From Faecalibacterium sp. CAG:1138 (lineage in GTDB: Bacteria; Bacillota; Clostridia; Christensenellales; CAG-917): a stretch of DNA of 28,563 nucleotides. The DNA lies in the NCBI GenBank assembly GCA_000434675.1, contig HF988647.1, positions 58,740 to 87,302 of the forward strand. The letters are read 5' to 3'. Position 1 is the first letter of the stretch, and each line of letters begins with the position of its first letter. Of the stretch, positions 16,530 through 24,128 are shown piece by piece. The translations under genes and the position numbers were made by a program. The notes below the pieces were generated by a model. It saw only the letters and a list, made by a program, of their open reading frames with translations. It searched no databases and was not told the origin of the DNA.

Positions 16530-17852
16530 ATGATAAGTGCCTTTGCGCATAAAAAAGTGTTGGTTTACGGCTACGGCGTCAGCGGAAAAGCTGCCGCAAA
16601 ACTTCTCGACGAAAAAGGAGCGCGCGTCTTCGTTTACGACGACAAAAAAACCGAAACGGAATTTCCGTTTTGTCTTAATCCCGAAGAATCGGCGGACACG
16701 TTCGACCTGTTCGTCGTTTCGCCGTCGGTGGGGACGGATAACTACATAGTTAAAAAGGCGCAGGAGGCGAAGGTTCCCGTCATCGGAGAATTGGAGCTTG
16801 CCTACGCCTTTTGCGATTCGGAAATCGTAGCCGTTACCGGCACCAACGGAAAAACCACCGTTTGTAAAATGATAAAAGAACTGATTGCCGCTTCGGGGAG
16901 AGCGGCGTATATGCTCGGAAACAGCGGAGTGGCGTTTTCCGAAAAAGCGGCGGAGCTTCTGGACGGAGAGGTTGCCGTGGTGGAAACGTCGAGCTTTCAG
17001 CTTTCGAGAACCGACAGCTTCGAGCCGGAAATCGCGGTGGTTCTGAACGTGAAGCCCGATCACCTGGATTATCACAAGACCTTCGGCGAATACGTTCAGG
17101 CAAAATCGCGCATTTTGCAAAATCAAACCAAAAAAGACCATGCCGTTTTTAACTTCGACGACAGGGTTGCGGCGTCAATGGCGTCAAAAAGCTTTGCAAA
17201 AAACTATTATTTCAGCAAAAAAACGAGAGTTCACGGCTGTTTCGTCGAAAATAACGTCATTTATTTCGAAGACGAACAGAAAATCGGGATAATGGAAACG
17301 GAACGTCTTTCGGTTTTTGGCGATCACAACCTCGAAAACGCGCTGGCGGCAATTACCGTGGCGTGCATTATGGGCATCAATCCGAAAATCATCGAAAATG
17401 TGATGTCGGATTTCAGATTGCCCGATTTCAGAATGCAGTTTATCGGGCGAAAGGGCGGAAAAAACTATTTCAACGATTCCAAAGGAACAAACGTTTCGGC
17501 CACTTTGGCCGCGCTCGCCGCAGTTTCGGGAGATACGCTTCTGATTCTCGGCGGCAGCGACAAGGGGGAGTGTTTCGACGAGCTTTTCGAAAAGATGCCG
17601 GGCTCTGTCAAAAGAATTTTGGTGACGGGCGCAAACGGCGACAAAATCATCGAAGCCGCGCTTCGGGCGGGCAGGTTTGACGTATCGTATAGGGCGACGC
17701 TTAAGGAATGTGTTACGGAAAGCTTGTCGTTTTCGGGCGAAAACGTCGTTTTTTCGCCGAGTTCGGCAAGTTTTGACAAATTTTCCGACTACGTTGACCG
17801 AGGAAACACCTTCAACAAATACTTTTCGGAGTTGCCGGATGCGCAAAATTAA
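16530..17852 (+). CDS. murD: UDP-MurNAc-L-alanine:D-glutamate ligase MurD
   Basis: Predicted 440 residues. Cytoplasmic Mur ligase adding D-glutamate. An N-terminal Rossmann region (VLVYGYGVSGKAAAKLL) leads to the ATP loop VTGTNGKTTVCKMI at about 104-117, then ETSSFQLSRT and NVKPDHLDYH typical of MurD, and FNDSKGTN in the C-terminal part. I use the ATG at 16530, with GGGAG at 16519-16523; the upstream in-frame start lies inside mraY. The 3' end overlaps ftsW by 14 nt. Confidence 0.96.
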   Translation: MISAFAHKKVLVYGYGVSGKAAAKLLDEKGARVFVYDDKKTETEFPFCLNPEESADTFDLFVVSPSVGTDNYIVKKAQEAKVPVIGELELAYAFCDSEIVAVTGTNGKTTVCKMIKELIAASGRAAYMLGNSGVAFSEKAAELLDGEVAVVETSSFQLSRTDSFEPEIAVVLNVKPDHLDYHKTFGEYVQAKSRILQNQTKKDHAVFNFDDRVAASMASKSFAKNYYFSKKTRVHGCFVENNVIYFEDEQKIGIMETERLSVFGDHNLENALAAITVACIMGINPKIIENVMSDFRLPDFRMQFIGRKGGKNYFNDSKGTNVSATLAALAAVSGDTLLILGGSDKGECFDELFEKMPGSVKRILVTGANGDKIIEAALRAGRFDVSYRATLKECVTESLSFSGENVVFSPSSASFDKFSDYVDRGNTFNKYFSELPDAQN

Positions 17853-18972
17853 CCTGAAAATCCCCGTTTTAGCTGTCGTTTTGTCGGTTTTCGGGGCGGT
17901 TATGATATATTCGGCCTCTTCGTATTCGGCGCAAAGGACCTATGGCGACGCGTTTTTTTACGTCAAAAAGCAGGTTTTTGCATTAATTTTGGGAATTTTC
18001 GCCATGACGGCGTTGATTTTTGTCGATTTGGACAAACTTCGCAAATATTCCTGGGTGTTCTACGCCGCGGGACTGGTGCTTCTTGCGGCGGTGTTCGTCC
18101 CCGGCCTCGGCGTCGAAAGCTACGGGGCGAAGCGCTGGCTCAATCTCGGTATAACCACCGTTCAACCGTCGGAATACGCAAAATTTACGACGGTATTTTT
18201 TCTGGCGGACTTTATGGCCGAAAGAGATATGCGGAAAACCAAAAATCTTTTTGCGGCTTTGGCGATAGGTATGGCGGAATGCGTGCTGATAATTCTGGAA
18301 CCGAATATGAGCATAACGGTCTGCGCCGCGGCGGTGGTGGCGATTATGGTTTTTGCGGGCGGAGCTAAACGGAAGTCGCTTGCGGCTCTGGGCGGAGGCG
18401 CGGCACTCGCGCTCCCCGCGCTGATCGTGGCGGAGCCGTACAGAATGAAACGACTTTTGGCGTATATCGATCCGTGGAGTTCGCCTAAAGGCGAGGGATA
18501 TCAGCTGATTCAAAGCTATTACGCTTTGGGCTCGGGAGGGCTTTTCGGCGTGGGACTTTTCGGGAGCAGACAGAAATATCTGTTTTTGCCGTTTTCGGAA
18601 AGCGACTTCATTTTGTCGGTTATCGGGGAAGAACTGGGGCTTTTCGGCGTGGCTTCGGTGCTGGCGCTGTTCGTCGTTTTTCTGACGGAAGGGGCGAGAA
18701 CGGCGGTGAAAGCAAAAAACGCCTTCGGGTGTTATCTGGCGATAGGGATAACGGCGGTGGTGTCGGTGCAGGTGCTGGTGAACGCCGCGGTGGTGAGCGG
18801 AAGCATACCGCCGACGGGACTTCCTTTGCCGTTTATGAGCGCGGGCGGCAGCAGTCTGGTTGCGTTTCTGGCGGCAACGGGACTTTTGACGAACGTGTCG
18901 GCCACGGATAACGGGCAAACGTTTTCGATAAAAAATAAGCTTTGGAGGAAAAGAAGTGGAGAGTCGCTTTGA
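17839..18972 (+). CDS. ftsW: SEDS-family peptidoglycan polymerase FtsW/SpoVE
   Basis: Predicted 377-residue polytopic membrane protein (about ten helices) that polymerises lipid II with a class B PBP partner. SEDS signatures are TTVQPSEYAKF, the loop PWSSPKGEGYQLIQSYYALGS, and PPTGLPLPFMSAGGSS near the C-terminus. The ATG at 17839 has CGGAG upstream inside murD. The same location in B. subtilis holds spoVE, partner of SpoVD. Here the gene is in a sigma-A operon with murE-mraY-murD-murA, so it is probably vegetative FtsW and perhaps also serves sporulation. murG, the normal next gene, is missing. Confidence 0.93.
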   Translation: MRKINLKIPVLAVVLSVFGAVMIYSASSYSAQRTYGDAFFYVKKQVFALILGIFAMTALIFVDLDKLRKYSWVFYAAGLVLLAAVFVPGLGVESYGAKRWLNLGITTVQPSEYAKFTTVFFLADFMAERDMRKTKNLFAALAIGMAECVLIILEPNMSITVCAAAVVAIMVFAGGAKRKSLAALGGGAALALPALIVAEPYRMKRLLAYIDPWSSPKGEGYQLIQSYYALGSGGLFGVGLFGSRQKYLFLPFSESDFILSVIGEELGLFGVASVLALFVVFLTEGARTAVKAKNAFGCYLAIGITAVVSVQVLVNAAVVSGSIPPTGLPLPFMSAGGSSLVAFLAATGLLTNVSATDNGQTFSIKNKLWRKRSGESL

Positions 18973-20203
18973 AATAGAGGGAGGCAGGAAGCTTTTCGGC
19001 AAAGTTAGAATTAAATCGGCAAAAAACGCCGTGCTTCCCATTCTTGCCGCGTCTATAATGACGGAAGAGGAAAGTTCGATTCTGGATTGTCCGGACATAA
19101 CCGACATTTCGGCAATGACGGACATATTGTCGCTTCTTGGAGCAAAGGTCGAAAGAAAAGGCGGGACAATAACAGTGTCGGGCGAGGCGAGAGCGCCGGA
19201 AGTTCCAAAGGAACTTGCCGTCAAAATGCGGAGCAGCGTGTTTTTGCTGGGTTCGTTACTTGCTTCCTGCGGACATGCCTTGCTTTTTAAGCCGGGCGGC
19301 TGTAACATAGGGGCGCGCCCCATCGACATACATATCCAAGGTCTGAGAGCACTGGGCGTTAAGATAACGGAAACGGAGGCTTCGGTCGTCTGCGACGGCA
19401 GAGATATGCGCGCGTGCGACGTGACGCTTAAGGGCGTTTCGGTGGGCGCGACGGAAAACATGATGACGGCTTCGGTTTTTCTAAAGGGAAGAACGGTGAT
19501 ACGAAACGCCGCGAGGGAGCCCGAAATCGTCGATTTGCAAAACTTTCTGAACGCTTCGGGCGCGCGCATTAAGGGCGCAGGCACTTCGGTCATCGAAATC
19601 GAGGGAGTGAAAAAGCTTCACGGCGTAACGTACCTGCCGATACCGGACCGCATCGTTGCGGGAACGGTGATGTGCGCGGTGGCCGCCTGCGGCGGAGAAG
19701 CGGAAATCGAGAACGTCAGGCCCGAACACCTTATCGCTATAACGCGAAAACTTCAAAAAAGCGCTTGCCAGTTCGGGGATAGTTGTGATAATATAGTAGT
19801 GTCGTCCTGTCGGCGGCCGAAAAGCTTTTCGGTTTCGACGGGCCCGTACCCGAGGTTTCCGACGGATATGCAGGCGCAGTTTATGGCCGTCGCCGCAGTG
19901 GCCGAAGGCGTAAGCCGCATTTCGGAAAATTTGTTCGAAACCCGTTTCAATCACGCGGCGGAGCTTGAGAAGCTTGGCGCGAAAATCGAAATCGAAAAAA
20001 ACGTCGCGACGGTTTACGGCAGAAAAGAGCTTTTCGGAGCGCGGCTCAGGTGCTTTGACCTGAGGGGCGGCGCCGCAACGATCGTCGCCGCGCTTGCCGC
20101 AAAAGGGAAAAGCGAAGTTTTCGGGATCGGACACGTTGACAGGGGATACGAAAAATTTGAAAATACGCTGGCTTCTTTGGGAGCCGTGATAAAAAGGATA
20201 TGA
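18956..20203 (+). CDS. murA: UDP-GlcNAc 1-carboxyvinyltransferase MurA
   Basis: Predicted 415 residues. It transfers enolpyruvate from PEP to UDP-GlcNAc, the first committed step of peptidoglycan synthesis. The key residues are Lys23 (KSAKNAVLP) and the catalytic, fosfomycin-target Cys116 (GGCNIGARPID). The pseudo-threefold EPSP-synthase-like repeats are apparent. GTG at 18956 is the start: GGAGG (18944-18948) is 7 nt upstream, and the protein begins MESRFEIEGG. It overlaps ftsW by 17 nt. A Cys at the active site implies fosfomycin sensitivity at the target level, unlike Asp variants. Confidence 0.96.
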   Translation: MESRFEIEGGRKLFGKVRIKSAKNAVLPILAASIMTEEESSILDCPDITDISAMTDILSLLGAKVERKGGTITVSGEARAPEVPKELAVKMRSSVFLLGSLLASCGHALLFKPGGCNIGARPIDIHIQGLRALGVKITETEASVVCDGRDMRACDVTLKGVSVGATENMMTASVFLKGRTVIRNAAREPEIVDLQNFLNASGARIKGAGTSVIEIEGVKKLHGVTYLPIPDRIVAGTVMCAVAACGGEAEIENVRPEHLIAITRKLQKSACQFGDSCDNIVVSSCRRPKSFSVSTGPYPRFPTDMQAQFMAVAAVAEGVSRISENLFETRFNHAAELEKLGAKIEIEKNVATVYGRKELFGARLRCFDLRGGAATIVAALAAKGKSEVFGIGHVDRGYEKFENTLASLGAVIKRI

Positions 20204-20204
20204 C

Positions 20205-21014
20205 ATGAACAAAAGGATGCTTTCGCTGCTCATAGGACTGGTGGTGATTGCGGTGCTTCTGGTTGTCAACGGATGCGTGTTCGTGGTGAAGAGTATTGAA
20301 ATCAAATACGAAACGCCGACGAACCTTTCGGAAGAAGAGCAACAGGAGTTCGACCGCAATATAATCGAAAAGTCCGGGTTATCGATCGGCAAGAATATGT
20401 TTATCATCCGCGAAAGCGTGGTGACCAAGAATATCGAGAAAAACGTCAAGGACGTCGAGGTGGTTTCCATAGAGCGGTACATAAACAAAATCGTTTTGTA
20501 CGTTGCCGTGCGCACGCCGATAATGGCCGTGCCTATCGCAACGGGTATTGACGAGACCAAATACGTTATCGTGGACAGCATGATGAAGGTTTTAAGCGTC
20601 GTCGACGGCACTCCGGAAGAGCTGGAGGGCCTGGCAATCGTCGAGAACACTCCGCTTACCGGCGGTTCGGTGGTTGTGGGCGAAACGCTCAGCACCGCTT
20701 ACGGCAACGTGGTTTATCAGTTGCAGAACGTGGCCGTAAGTTTTCAGTATGCAGGCCTCGCACCGAAAGAGTTCAGCAAATTCATAACGAGAATAAGGGT
20801 TACCGCAACGGAAATGACGCTCGTGACGAACGAAGGCGTTTCGCTTCTGGTGGATCTGAAGGACAAAAATAACGTCGTTCTGACCACGGAGGAAATCAAG
20901 CATCGCGTGAAGCGCGCGTACGAGTGGTATCTGGACGTCGGGATGACGGTGAGCGGAGGCTACGCCACCTACGACGCCGCGCAGGACGCGTACACCTGGA
21001 ACTCCAGCATTTAA
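20205..21014 (+). CDS. divIB: Division protein DivIB/FtsQ
   Basis: Predicted 269-residue bitopic divisome protein. A short N-terminus and one membrane helix (about 6-28) lead to an extracytoplasmic POTRA region (VVKSIEIKYE through VAVRTPIMAVP, about 27-110) and a beta domain. FtsQ/DivIB scaffolds FtsL and DivIC/FtsB. The placement between murA and ftsA supports the call, as sequence conservation in this family is low. It lies 1 nt after murA, with AAAGGA upstream, and is followed by a terminator. Confidence 0.88.
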   Translation: MNKRMLSLLIGLVVIAVLLVVNGCVFVVKSIEIKYETPTNLSEEEQQEFDRNIIEKSGLSIGKNMFIIRESVVTKNIEKNVKDVEVVSIERYINKIVLYVAVRTPIMAVPIATGIDETKYVIVDSMMKVLSVVDGTPEELEGLAIVENTPLTGGSVVVGETLSTAYGNVVYQLQNVAVSFQYAGLAPKEFSKFITRIRVTATEMTLVTNEGVSLLVDLKDKNNVVLTTEEIKHRVKRAYEWYLDVGMTVSGGYATYDAAQDAYTWNSSI

Positions 21015-21026
21015 GAAAACACGATG

Positions 21027-21052
21027 AAAACACGCCGAAACGGCGTGTTTTT
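21027..21052 (+). terminator. Intrinsic terminator after divIB
   Basis: A stem of about 11 bp (AAAACACGCCG with CGGCGTGTTTT) around an AAA loop runs into five T (21048-21052). It ends the murE-divIB unit and separates it from ftsA-ftsZ. Confidence 0.85.
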
Positions 21053-21127
21053 CTCTTTATATGCGCGTATGTGCGCACAATATTCTATAAAATATTAAAA
21101 TAATATAAAATAATGGCGAAAAAACAG

Positions 21128-21157
21128 TTGACAGGGCGGGGCGATATTATTTATAAT
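21128..21157 (+). promoter_or_regulatory. Consensus sigma-A promoter of ftsA-ftsZ
   Basis: Both hexamers are perfect: TTGACA (21128-21133) and TATAAT (21152-21157), with an 18-bp spacer. The transcript start is expected about 25 nt before the ftsA ATG, just upstream of the AAAGGAG site. This is the closest to consensus of the promoters I found. Confidence 0.85.
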
Positions 21158-21187
21158 AATATCAAGAAACTTGCAAAGGAGAAAGCT

Positions 21188-22369
21188 ATGTCTCGTTCCA
21201 ACGTCGTGGCAGTATTGGATATCGGAAGCAAATCCGTGACGGCGCTTATAGGCGAAAAAGTCGGCGGCAACCTTTCCAGCGTGAAAGGCACGGGCGAGTA
21301 CGGATATCAAGGCTTTTCCCAAGGCGAGTGGTTCGACGTTCCGGGACTTAAAAACGCAGTTCGCGCGGCCCTGAACATCGCCGAAGTGGAAGCCGGCGTC
21401 AAGGTGAAAAAACTGTACGTCGGAATACCGAGCGAATTTTTGGCGGTGGCAACCAAAATCATCGCTTACGAATTCAAACGCCCGAGTCGCATCGGGTCGG
21501 AGCAGATCGACGCTTTGTTCAACAAAGGCGACGATTTCGAAAAAACGGCTCCGGGGTTTTCTTCGGTGAACTGTTCGGCCATCTACTACGTTCTGGACGA
21601 CAATCCTAAGCGAATAATCGAGCCGAGAGGCTTCGTGGCGAAAAAGGTTACGGCAGAACTTTCGTACGTTCTCTGTGAAAAAGACTTTTTGAATCTGTTC
21701 GACGGCTTGGCGGAAGAACTCGGTTTGAAAGAAATCGAATACATTCCGGAAGCGTGGGCGGAAGCCATGGGGCTTTTGAGGCCCGAACAACGCGACCGTT
21801 ATGCGGTGATCGTCGACGTGGGGTACATAACCGGCAGCGTTGCGGCGATAAAAGGCGACGGACTTTTAAGCCTTTCCAGCTTTTCGCAGGGCGGAGGACA
21901 CATTGCGGGCGACATCAGCGTTCTCTTGAACCTTCCGTTCGAAGTGGCCGAAAAGGTGCAATCGAAACTGGATCTTAACCTCAACTATTCGGAAGAAGAG
22001 TACTTCGAGGTTACGGGGCTCGAGGGCGAACCGCTGCGCATAAGCGCGAAAGACGCAAAAGACATTGCGTTTGCAAGGCTCGACAGCATAGCAAACATCA
22101 TCAGTCAGGCGTTTGAAATCGCCGGCAAAGATTGTCCGGATTACGCGGCCGTCTATCTTACGGGCGGTGGGCTTACGGAAATCAGGGGCGCAAAAGAGTA
22201 TTTATCCGCCTCTCTCAACAGGCCGATCGAAGTGTTGACTTCCGGCTTACCTCGGTTTGATAAACCGGCGCTTGCAAGCACGATGGCTCTTTTCGAAACT
22301 GCAAGCAAACTTTCTCAACAACGAAAATACGGGTTCATTAAAAAACTACTTGAAAAAATTGGAGGATAA
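21188..22369 (+). CDS. ftsA: Cell division protein FtsA
   Basis: Predicted 393-residue actin-like ATPase that anchors FtsZ to the membrane. The phosphate-1 motif is VVAVLDIGSKSVTALIG near the N-terminus, the second phosphate region is VIVDVGYITGSVAAIKG, and the adenosine motif is VYLTGGGLTEIRG. The C-terminal tail (RKYGFIKKLLEKIGG) is the amphipathic membrane-targeting helix. I use the ATG at 21188, preceded by AAAGGAG; an in-frame ATG at 21113 lies upstream of the promoter. ftsZ starts 5 nt after the stop. Confidence 0.95.
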   Translation: MSRSNVVAVLDIGSKSVTALIGEKVGGNLSSVKGTGEYGYQGFSQGEWFDVPGLKNAVRAALNIAEVEAGVKVKKLYVGIPSEFLAVATKIIAYEFKRPSRIGSEQIDALFNKGDDFEKTAPGFSSVNCSAIYYVLDDNPKRIIEPRGFVAKKVTAELSYVLCEKDFLNLFDGLAEELGLKEIEYIPEAWAEAMGLLRPEQRDRYAVIVDVGYITGSVAAIKGDGLLSLSSFSQGGGHIAGDISVLLNLPFEVAEKVQSKLDLNLNYSEEEYFEVTGLEGEPLRISAKDAKDIAFARLDSIANIISQAFEIAGKDCPDYAAVYLTGGGLTEIRGAKEYLSASLNRPIEVLTSGLPRFDKPALASTMALFETASKLSQQRKYGFIKKLLEKIGG

Positions 22370-22374
22370 ATATT

Positions 22375-23544
22375 ATGTTTGAAGCACCGGTAGATGTTGC
22401 AAAAATCAGAGTAATCGGTATTGGCGGTGGCGGAAATAACGCCGTTGACAGAATGATCGACGCAGGTATCAAGAGCGCGGATTTCGTCGCAATGAACACA
22501 GACCTGCAAGTTCTCAACAGAAGCAAAGCAGAACTTCGCGTTCAGCTCGGCAAAGAACTGACCAGAGGTCTCGGCGCCGGCGCAGATCCGAAAATCGGCG
22601 AAGATTCCGCGTTGGAATCGGTTGACGAAATCAAACAGGTTCTGGAAGGAAACGACCTCGTGTTCGTTACCGCAGGTATGGGCGGTGGCACGGGTACGGG
22701 CGCGGCTCCCGTCGTTGCGCAACTGGCAAAAGACATGGGCATTCTTACCGTCGCAGTCGTTACAAAACCGTTCAACTTCGAGGGCAGAAGCCGTATGGCT
22801 AACGCCGAAATCGGTATCGAAAAACTTCGTAAATACGTTGACACTCTGCTCATTATCCCTAACGAAAAACTTTTGCAAGTAGTTCCTAAGGGCACCCCTA
22901 TCGTCAAAGCCTTCCAGGTTGCCGACGACGTTCTCCGTCAGGGCATTCAGGGCGTAAGCGACCTCATCGTAAATCCGGCTCTCATCAACCTGGACTTTGC
23001 GGACGTAAGAACCGTTATGAAAAACAAGGGCCTCGCCCACATGGGTATCGGCTCCGGCAAAGGCGAAAACCGCACTTTGGAAGCTGTTCGTCAAGCCGTG
23101 CAGAGCCCGCTTCTCGAAACCGACATCGAAGGCGCAACCGGCGTTATCCTTAACGTTACCGGCGGCTTGGATCTCGCACTCAGCGAAGTCAACGAAGCTT
23201 GCTGCCTCGTTCAGGACGTTGTGGATATCGGCGCAAACATCATCTTCGGCGCTTGCATCGACGCTGAACTTAAAGACGAAGTTATCGTCACCATCATCGC
23301 AACCGGTTTCACCGGCCACACCGACGAAGAAGAGCATAAGGCTCCTGAAAAACCTGTGGAAAAACAACCTGAACCGCAAGCGGAATTCAACGTGTTCGAC
23401 ATCATGGAAAACGCCGCTCCGGCTCAAGCTCCGCAACAACAGGCTCCTGCCGCTCCTCAACAAGACGGCACTCAGGTTATCCGCCTGAACAATCAGAACC
23501 AGAATATCCCGGCTTTCCTCAGAAAGCTTCACGGCGACAACTAA
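22375..23544 (+). CDS. ftsZ: Cell division protein FtsZ
   Basis: Predicted 389-residue tubulin-like GTPase that forms the Z-ring. The GTP-binding signature GGGTGTG is at 103-109, and the synergy loop region (NLDFADVRTVM) is present. A Pro/Gln-rich linker (about 325-365) leads to the C-terminal peptide NIPAFLRKL, which binds FtsA, and a short basic end. GGAGG precedes the ATG. Transcribed with ftsA and ended by a hairpin 14 nt after the stop. Confidence 0.98.
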   Translation: MFEAPVDVAKIRVIGIGGGGNNAVDRMIDAGIKSADFVAMNTDLQVLNRSKAELRVQLGKELTRGLGAGADPKIGEDSALESVDEIKQVLEGNDLVFVTAGMGGGTGTGAAPVVAQLAKDMGILTVAVVTKPFNFEGRSRMANAEIGIEKLRKYVDTLLIIPNEKLLQVVPKGTPIVKAFQVADDVLRQGIQGVSDLIVNPALINLDFADVRTVMKNKGLAHMGIGSGKGENRTLEAVRQAVQSPLLETDIEGATGVILNVTGGLDLALSEVNEACCLVQDVVDIGANIIFGACIDAELKDEVIVTIIATGFTGHTDEEEHKAPEKPVEKQPEPQAEFNVFDIMENAAPAQAPQQQAPAAPQQDGTQVIRLNNQNQNIPAFLRKLHGDN

Positions 23545-23557
23545 CATATTGACCTTG

Positions 23558-23587
23558 AAAGGGCCACTCGTTTGAGCGGCCCTTTTT
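23558..23587 (+). terminator. Intrinsic terminator after ftsZ
   Basis: GGGCC (23561-23565) pairs with GGCCC (23578-23582), extended by AAA/TTT outside and, past one A-C mismatch, CTC/GAG inside with a GTTT loop. Five T end it at 23587. Confidence 0.88.
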
Positions 23588-23613
23588 GCGTTGGGGGAAA
23601 AGCGCTTTGCCTT

Positions 23614-23632
23614 ATAGAAAAATGAGGCCACG
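23614..23632. repeat. Interspersed 19-bp repeat, copy 1
   Basis: The 19 bases from ATAGAAAAATG to GGCCACG are identical to 28535-28553. Each copy begins 27-37 bp after an intrinsic terminator and runs into GC-rich sequence. Weak similarity extends to the left (a CTTT block). A 19-mer match is unlikely by chance in 28.6 kb. Nature unknown. Confidence 0.75.
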
Positions 23633-23907
23633 GCCGCATCTATGGTCTGGGTTTACACAGCGGCCGTGTTTTAGAGTGTCGAGCAGTTGCAGGCAGTACG
23701 AAGTTTTCGGGAATTTTGCATGGCGCAGTGCGCCGCCCCGAAAACGAGTGACACAATCAGAGAAAGCTCCTGCACTGCGAGACCGAGAGTGTCCCCGCCT
23801 TTAGGCTTTCCGTGGATTACTTGTTGCATAGCAATAAGGGGAACGGAAATGGGGGGAAACTCCGTGAGGAAGGGGGGGTAAGCTTTACTCCGCCGTTCGG
23901 CGGGTAA
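23629..23907. other. Structured non-coding segment between ftsZ and spoIIGA
   Basis: This segment has three strong dyads. The first is CACGGCCGC/GCGGCCGTG (23629-23637 with 23660-23668) with a 22-nt loop, followed by TTTT. The second is GTTTTCGGG/CCCGAAAAC (23703-23711 with 23737-23745) enclosing a GGCGC/GCGCC hairpin. The third is a CCGCC/GGCGG hairpin extended by TTAC/GTAA (23885-23907). In addition GTGTC/GACAC and a 10-bp GCAGTTGCAGG/CCTGCACTGC pairing are possible, though they would cross each other. No frame has a convincing start and ribosome site. It could be a small RNA, a repeat-derived element or regulatory DNA. It does not resemble 6S, tmRNA, RNase P or SRP RNA as far as I can judge by eye. 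Confidence 0.4.
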
Positions 23908-23970
23908 CGAAAATCGACAACTTGCCGACATTTGTATAGATAAATAAGCATTTTTTGTCGGGCACGGTCG

Positions 23971-24016
23971 AGTTATCCACATTTTTATCAACATTTTTCC
24001 GTCTATGTGGATAACT
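23971..24016. promoter_or_regulatory. DnaA-box cluster in a 12-bp dyad upstream of spoIIGA
   Basis: Perfect DnaA boxes TTATCCACA occur at 23973-23981 (plus) and 24006-24014 (minus), with a one-mismatch box TTATCAACA at 23985-23993, 12 bp after the first. The two perfect boxes lie within a 12-bp inverted repeat (23971-23982 and 24005-24016) with a 22-bp centre. The cluster ends about 110 bp before the spoIIGA start. The sequence is direct; DnaA binding is inferred from the consensus. Confidence 0.65.
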
Positions 24017-24078
24017 TTCCGTTGGCGGAATCAATGGTTTATTTGGTCGGGAAAATAGTTTGACCGAGCATTAAAATA

Positions 24079-24122
24079 TTCGACACGGACGGAAAGATAT
24101 TTTCGCCCGCGTTTTTTATAAT
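24079..24122 (+). promoter_or_regulatory. Spo0A-activated promoter of spoIIGA-sigE
   Basis: A perfect TATAAT (24117-24122) lies 6 nt before the spoIIGA ATG and has no good -35 hexamer at 16-18 bp. TTCGACA (24079-24085) is the exact complement of the Spo0A box TGTCGAA and would sit near -50 to -44, close to where Spo0A binds the B. subtilis spoIIG promoter. A 6-of-7 match (ATCGACA) lies at 23913-23919. The expected transcript would be leaderless. Confidence 0.6.
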
Positions 24123-24128
24123 CTCGGT

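Noticed and set aside
17983..19593. A 536-codon open frame on the minus strand across ftsW and murA
   Set aside because: It is antisense to two firmly identified overlapping genes, has no recognisable domain and low-complexity basic composition. The codon bias of the real genes leaves the opposite frame open.
23588..23910. Known structured RNA (6S, tmRNA, RNase P or SRP RNA)
   Set aside because: Conserved cores such as GAGGAAAGUCC of RNase P, the tmRNA ends and the SRP GGAA-loop domain are not present; only generic hairpins are seen.
23671..23994. A minus-strand frame of about 107 codons between ftsZ and spoIIGA
   Set aside because: It covers the hairpin-rich segment and the DnaA-box region, has no good ribosome site at its first ATG and no recognisable domain. 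It is better explained as structured or repeat DNA that happens to be open.
23971..24016. Chromosomal replication origin
   Set aside because: Three DnaA boxes alone do not make an oriC. There is no dnaA, dnaN, rpmH or gidA neighbour and I saw no clear DnaA-trio or AT-rich unwinding element next to the boxes.
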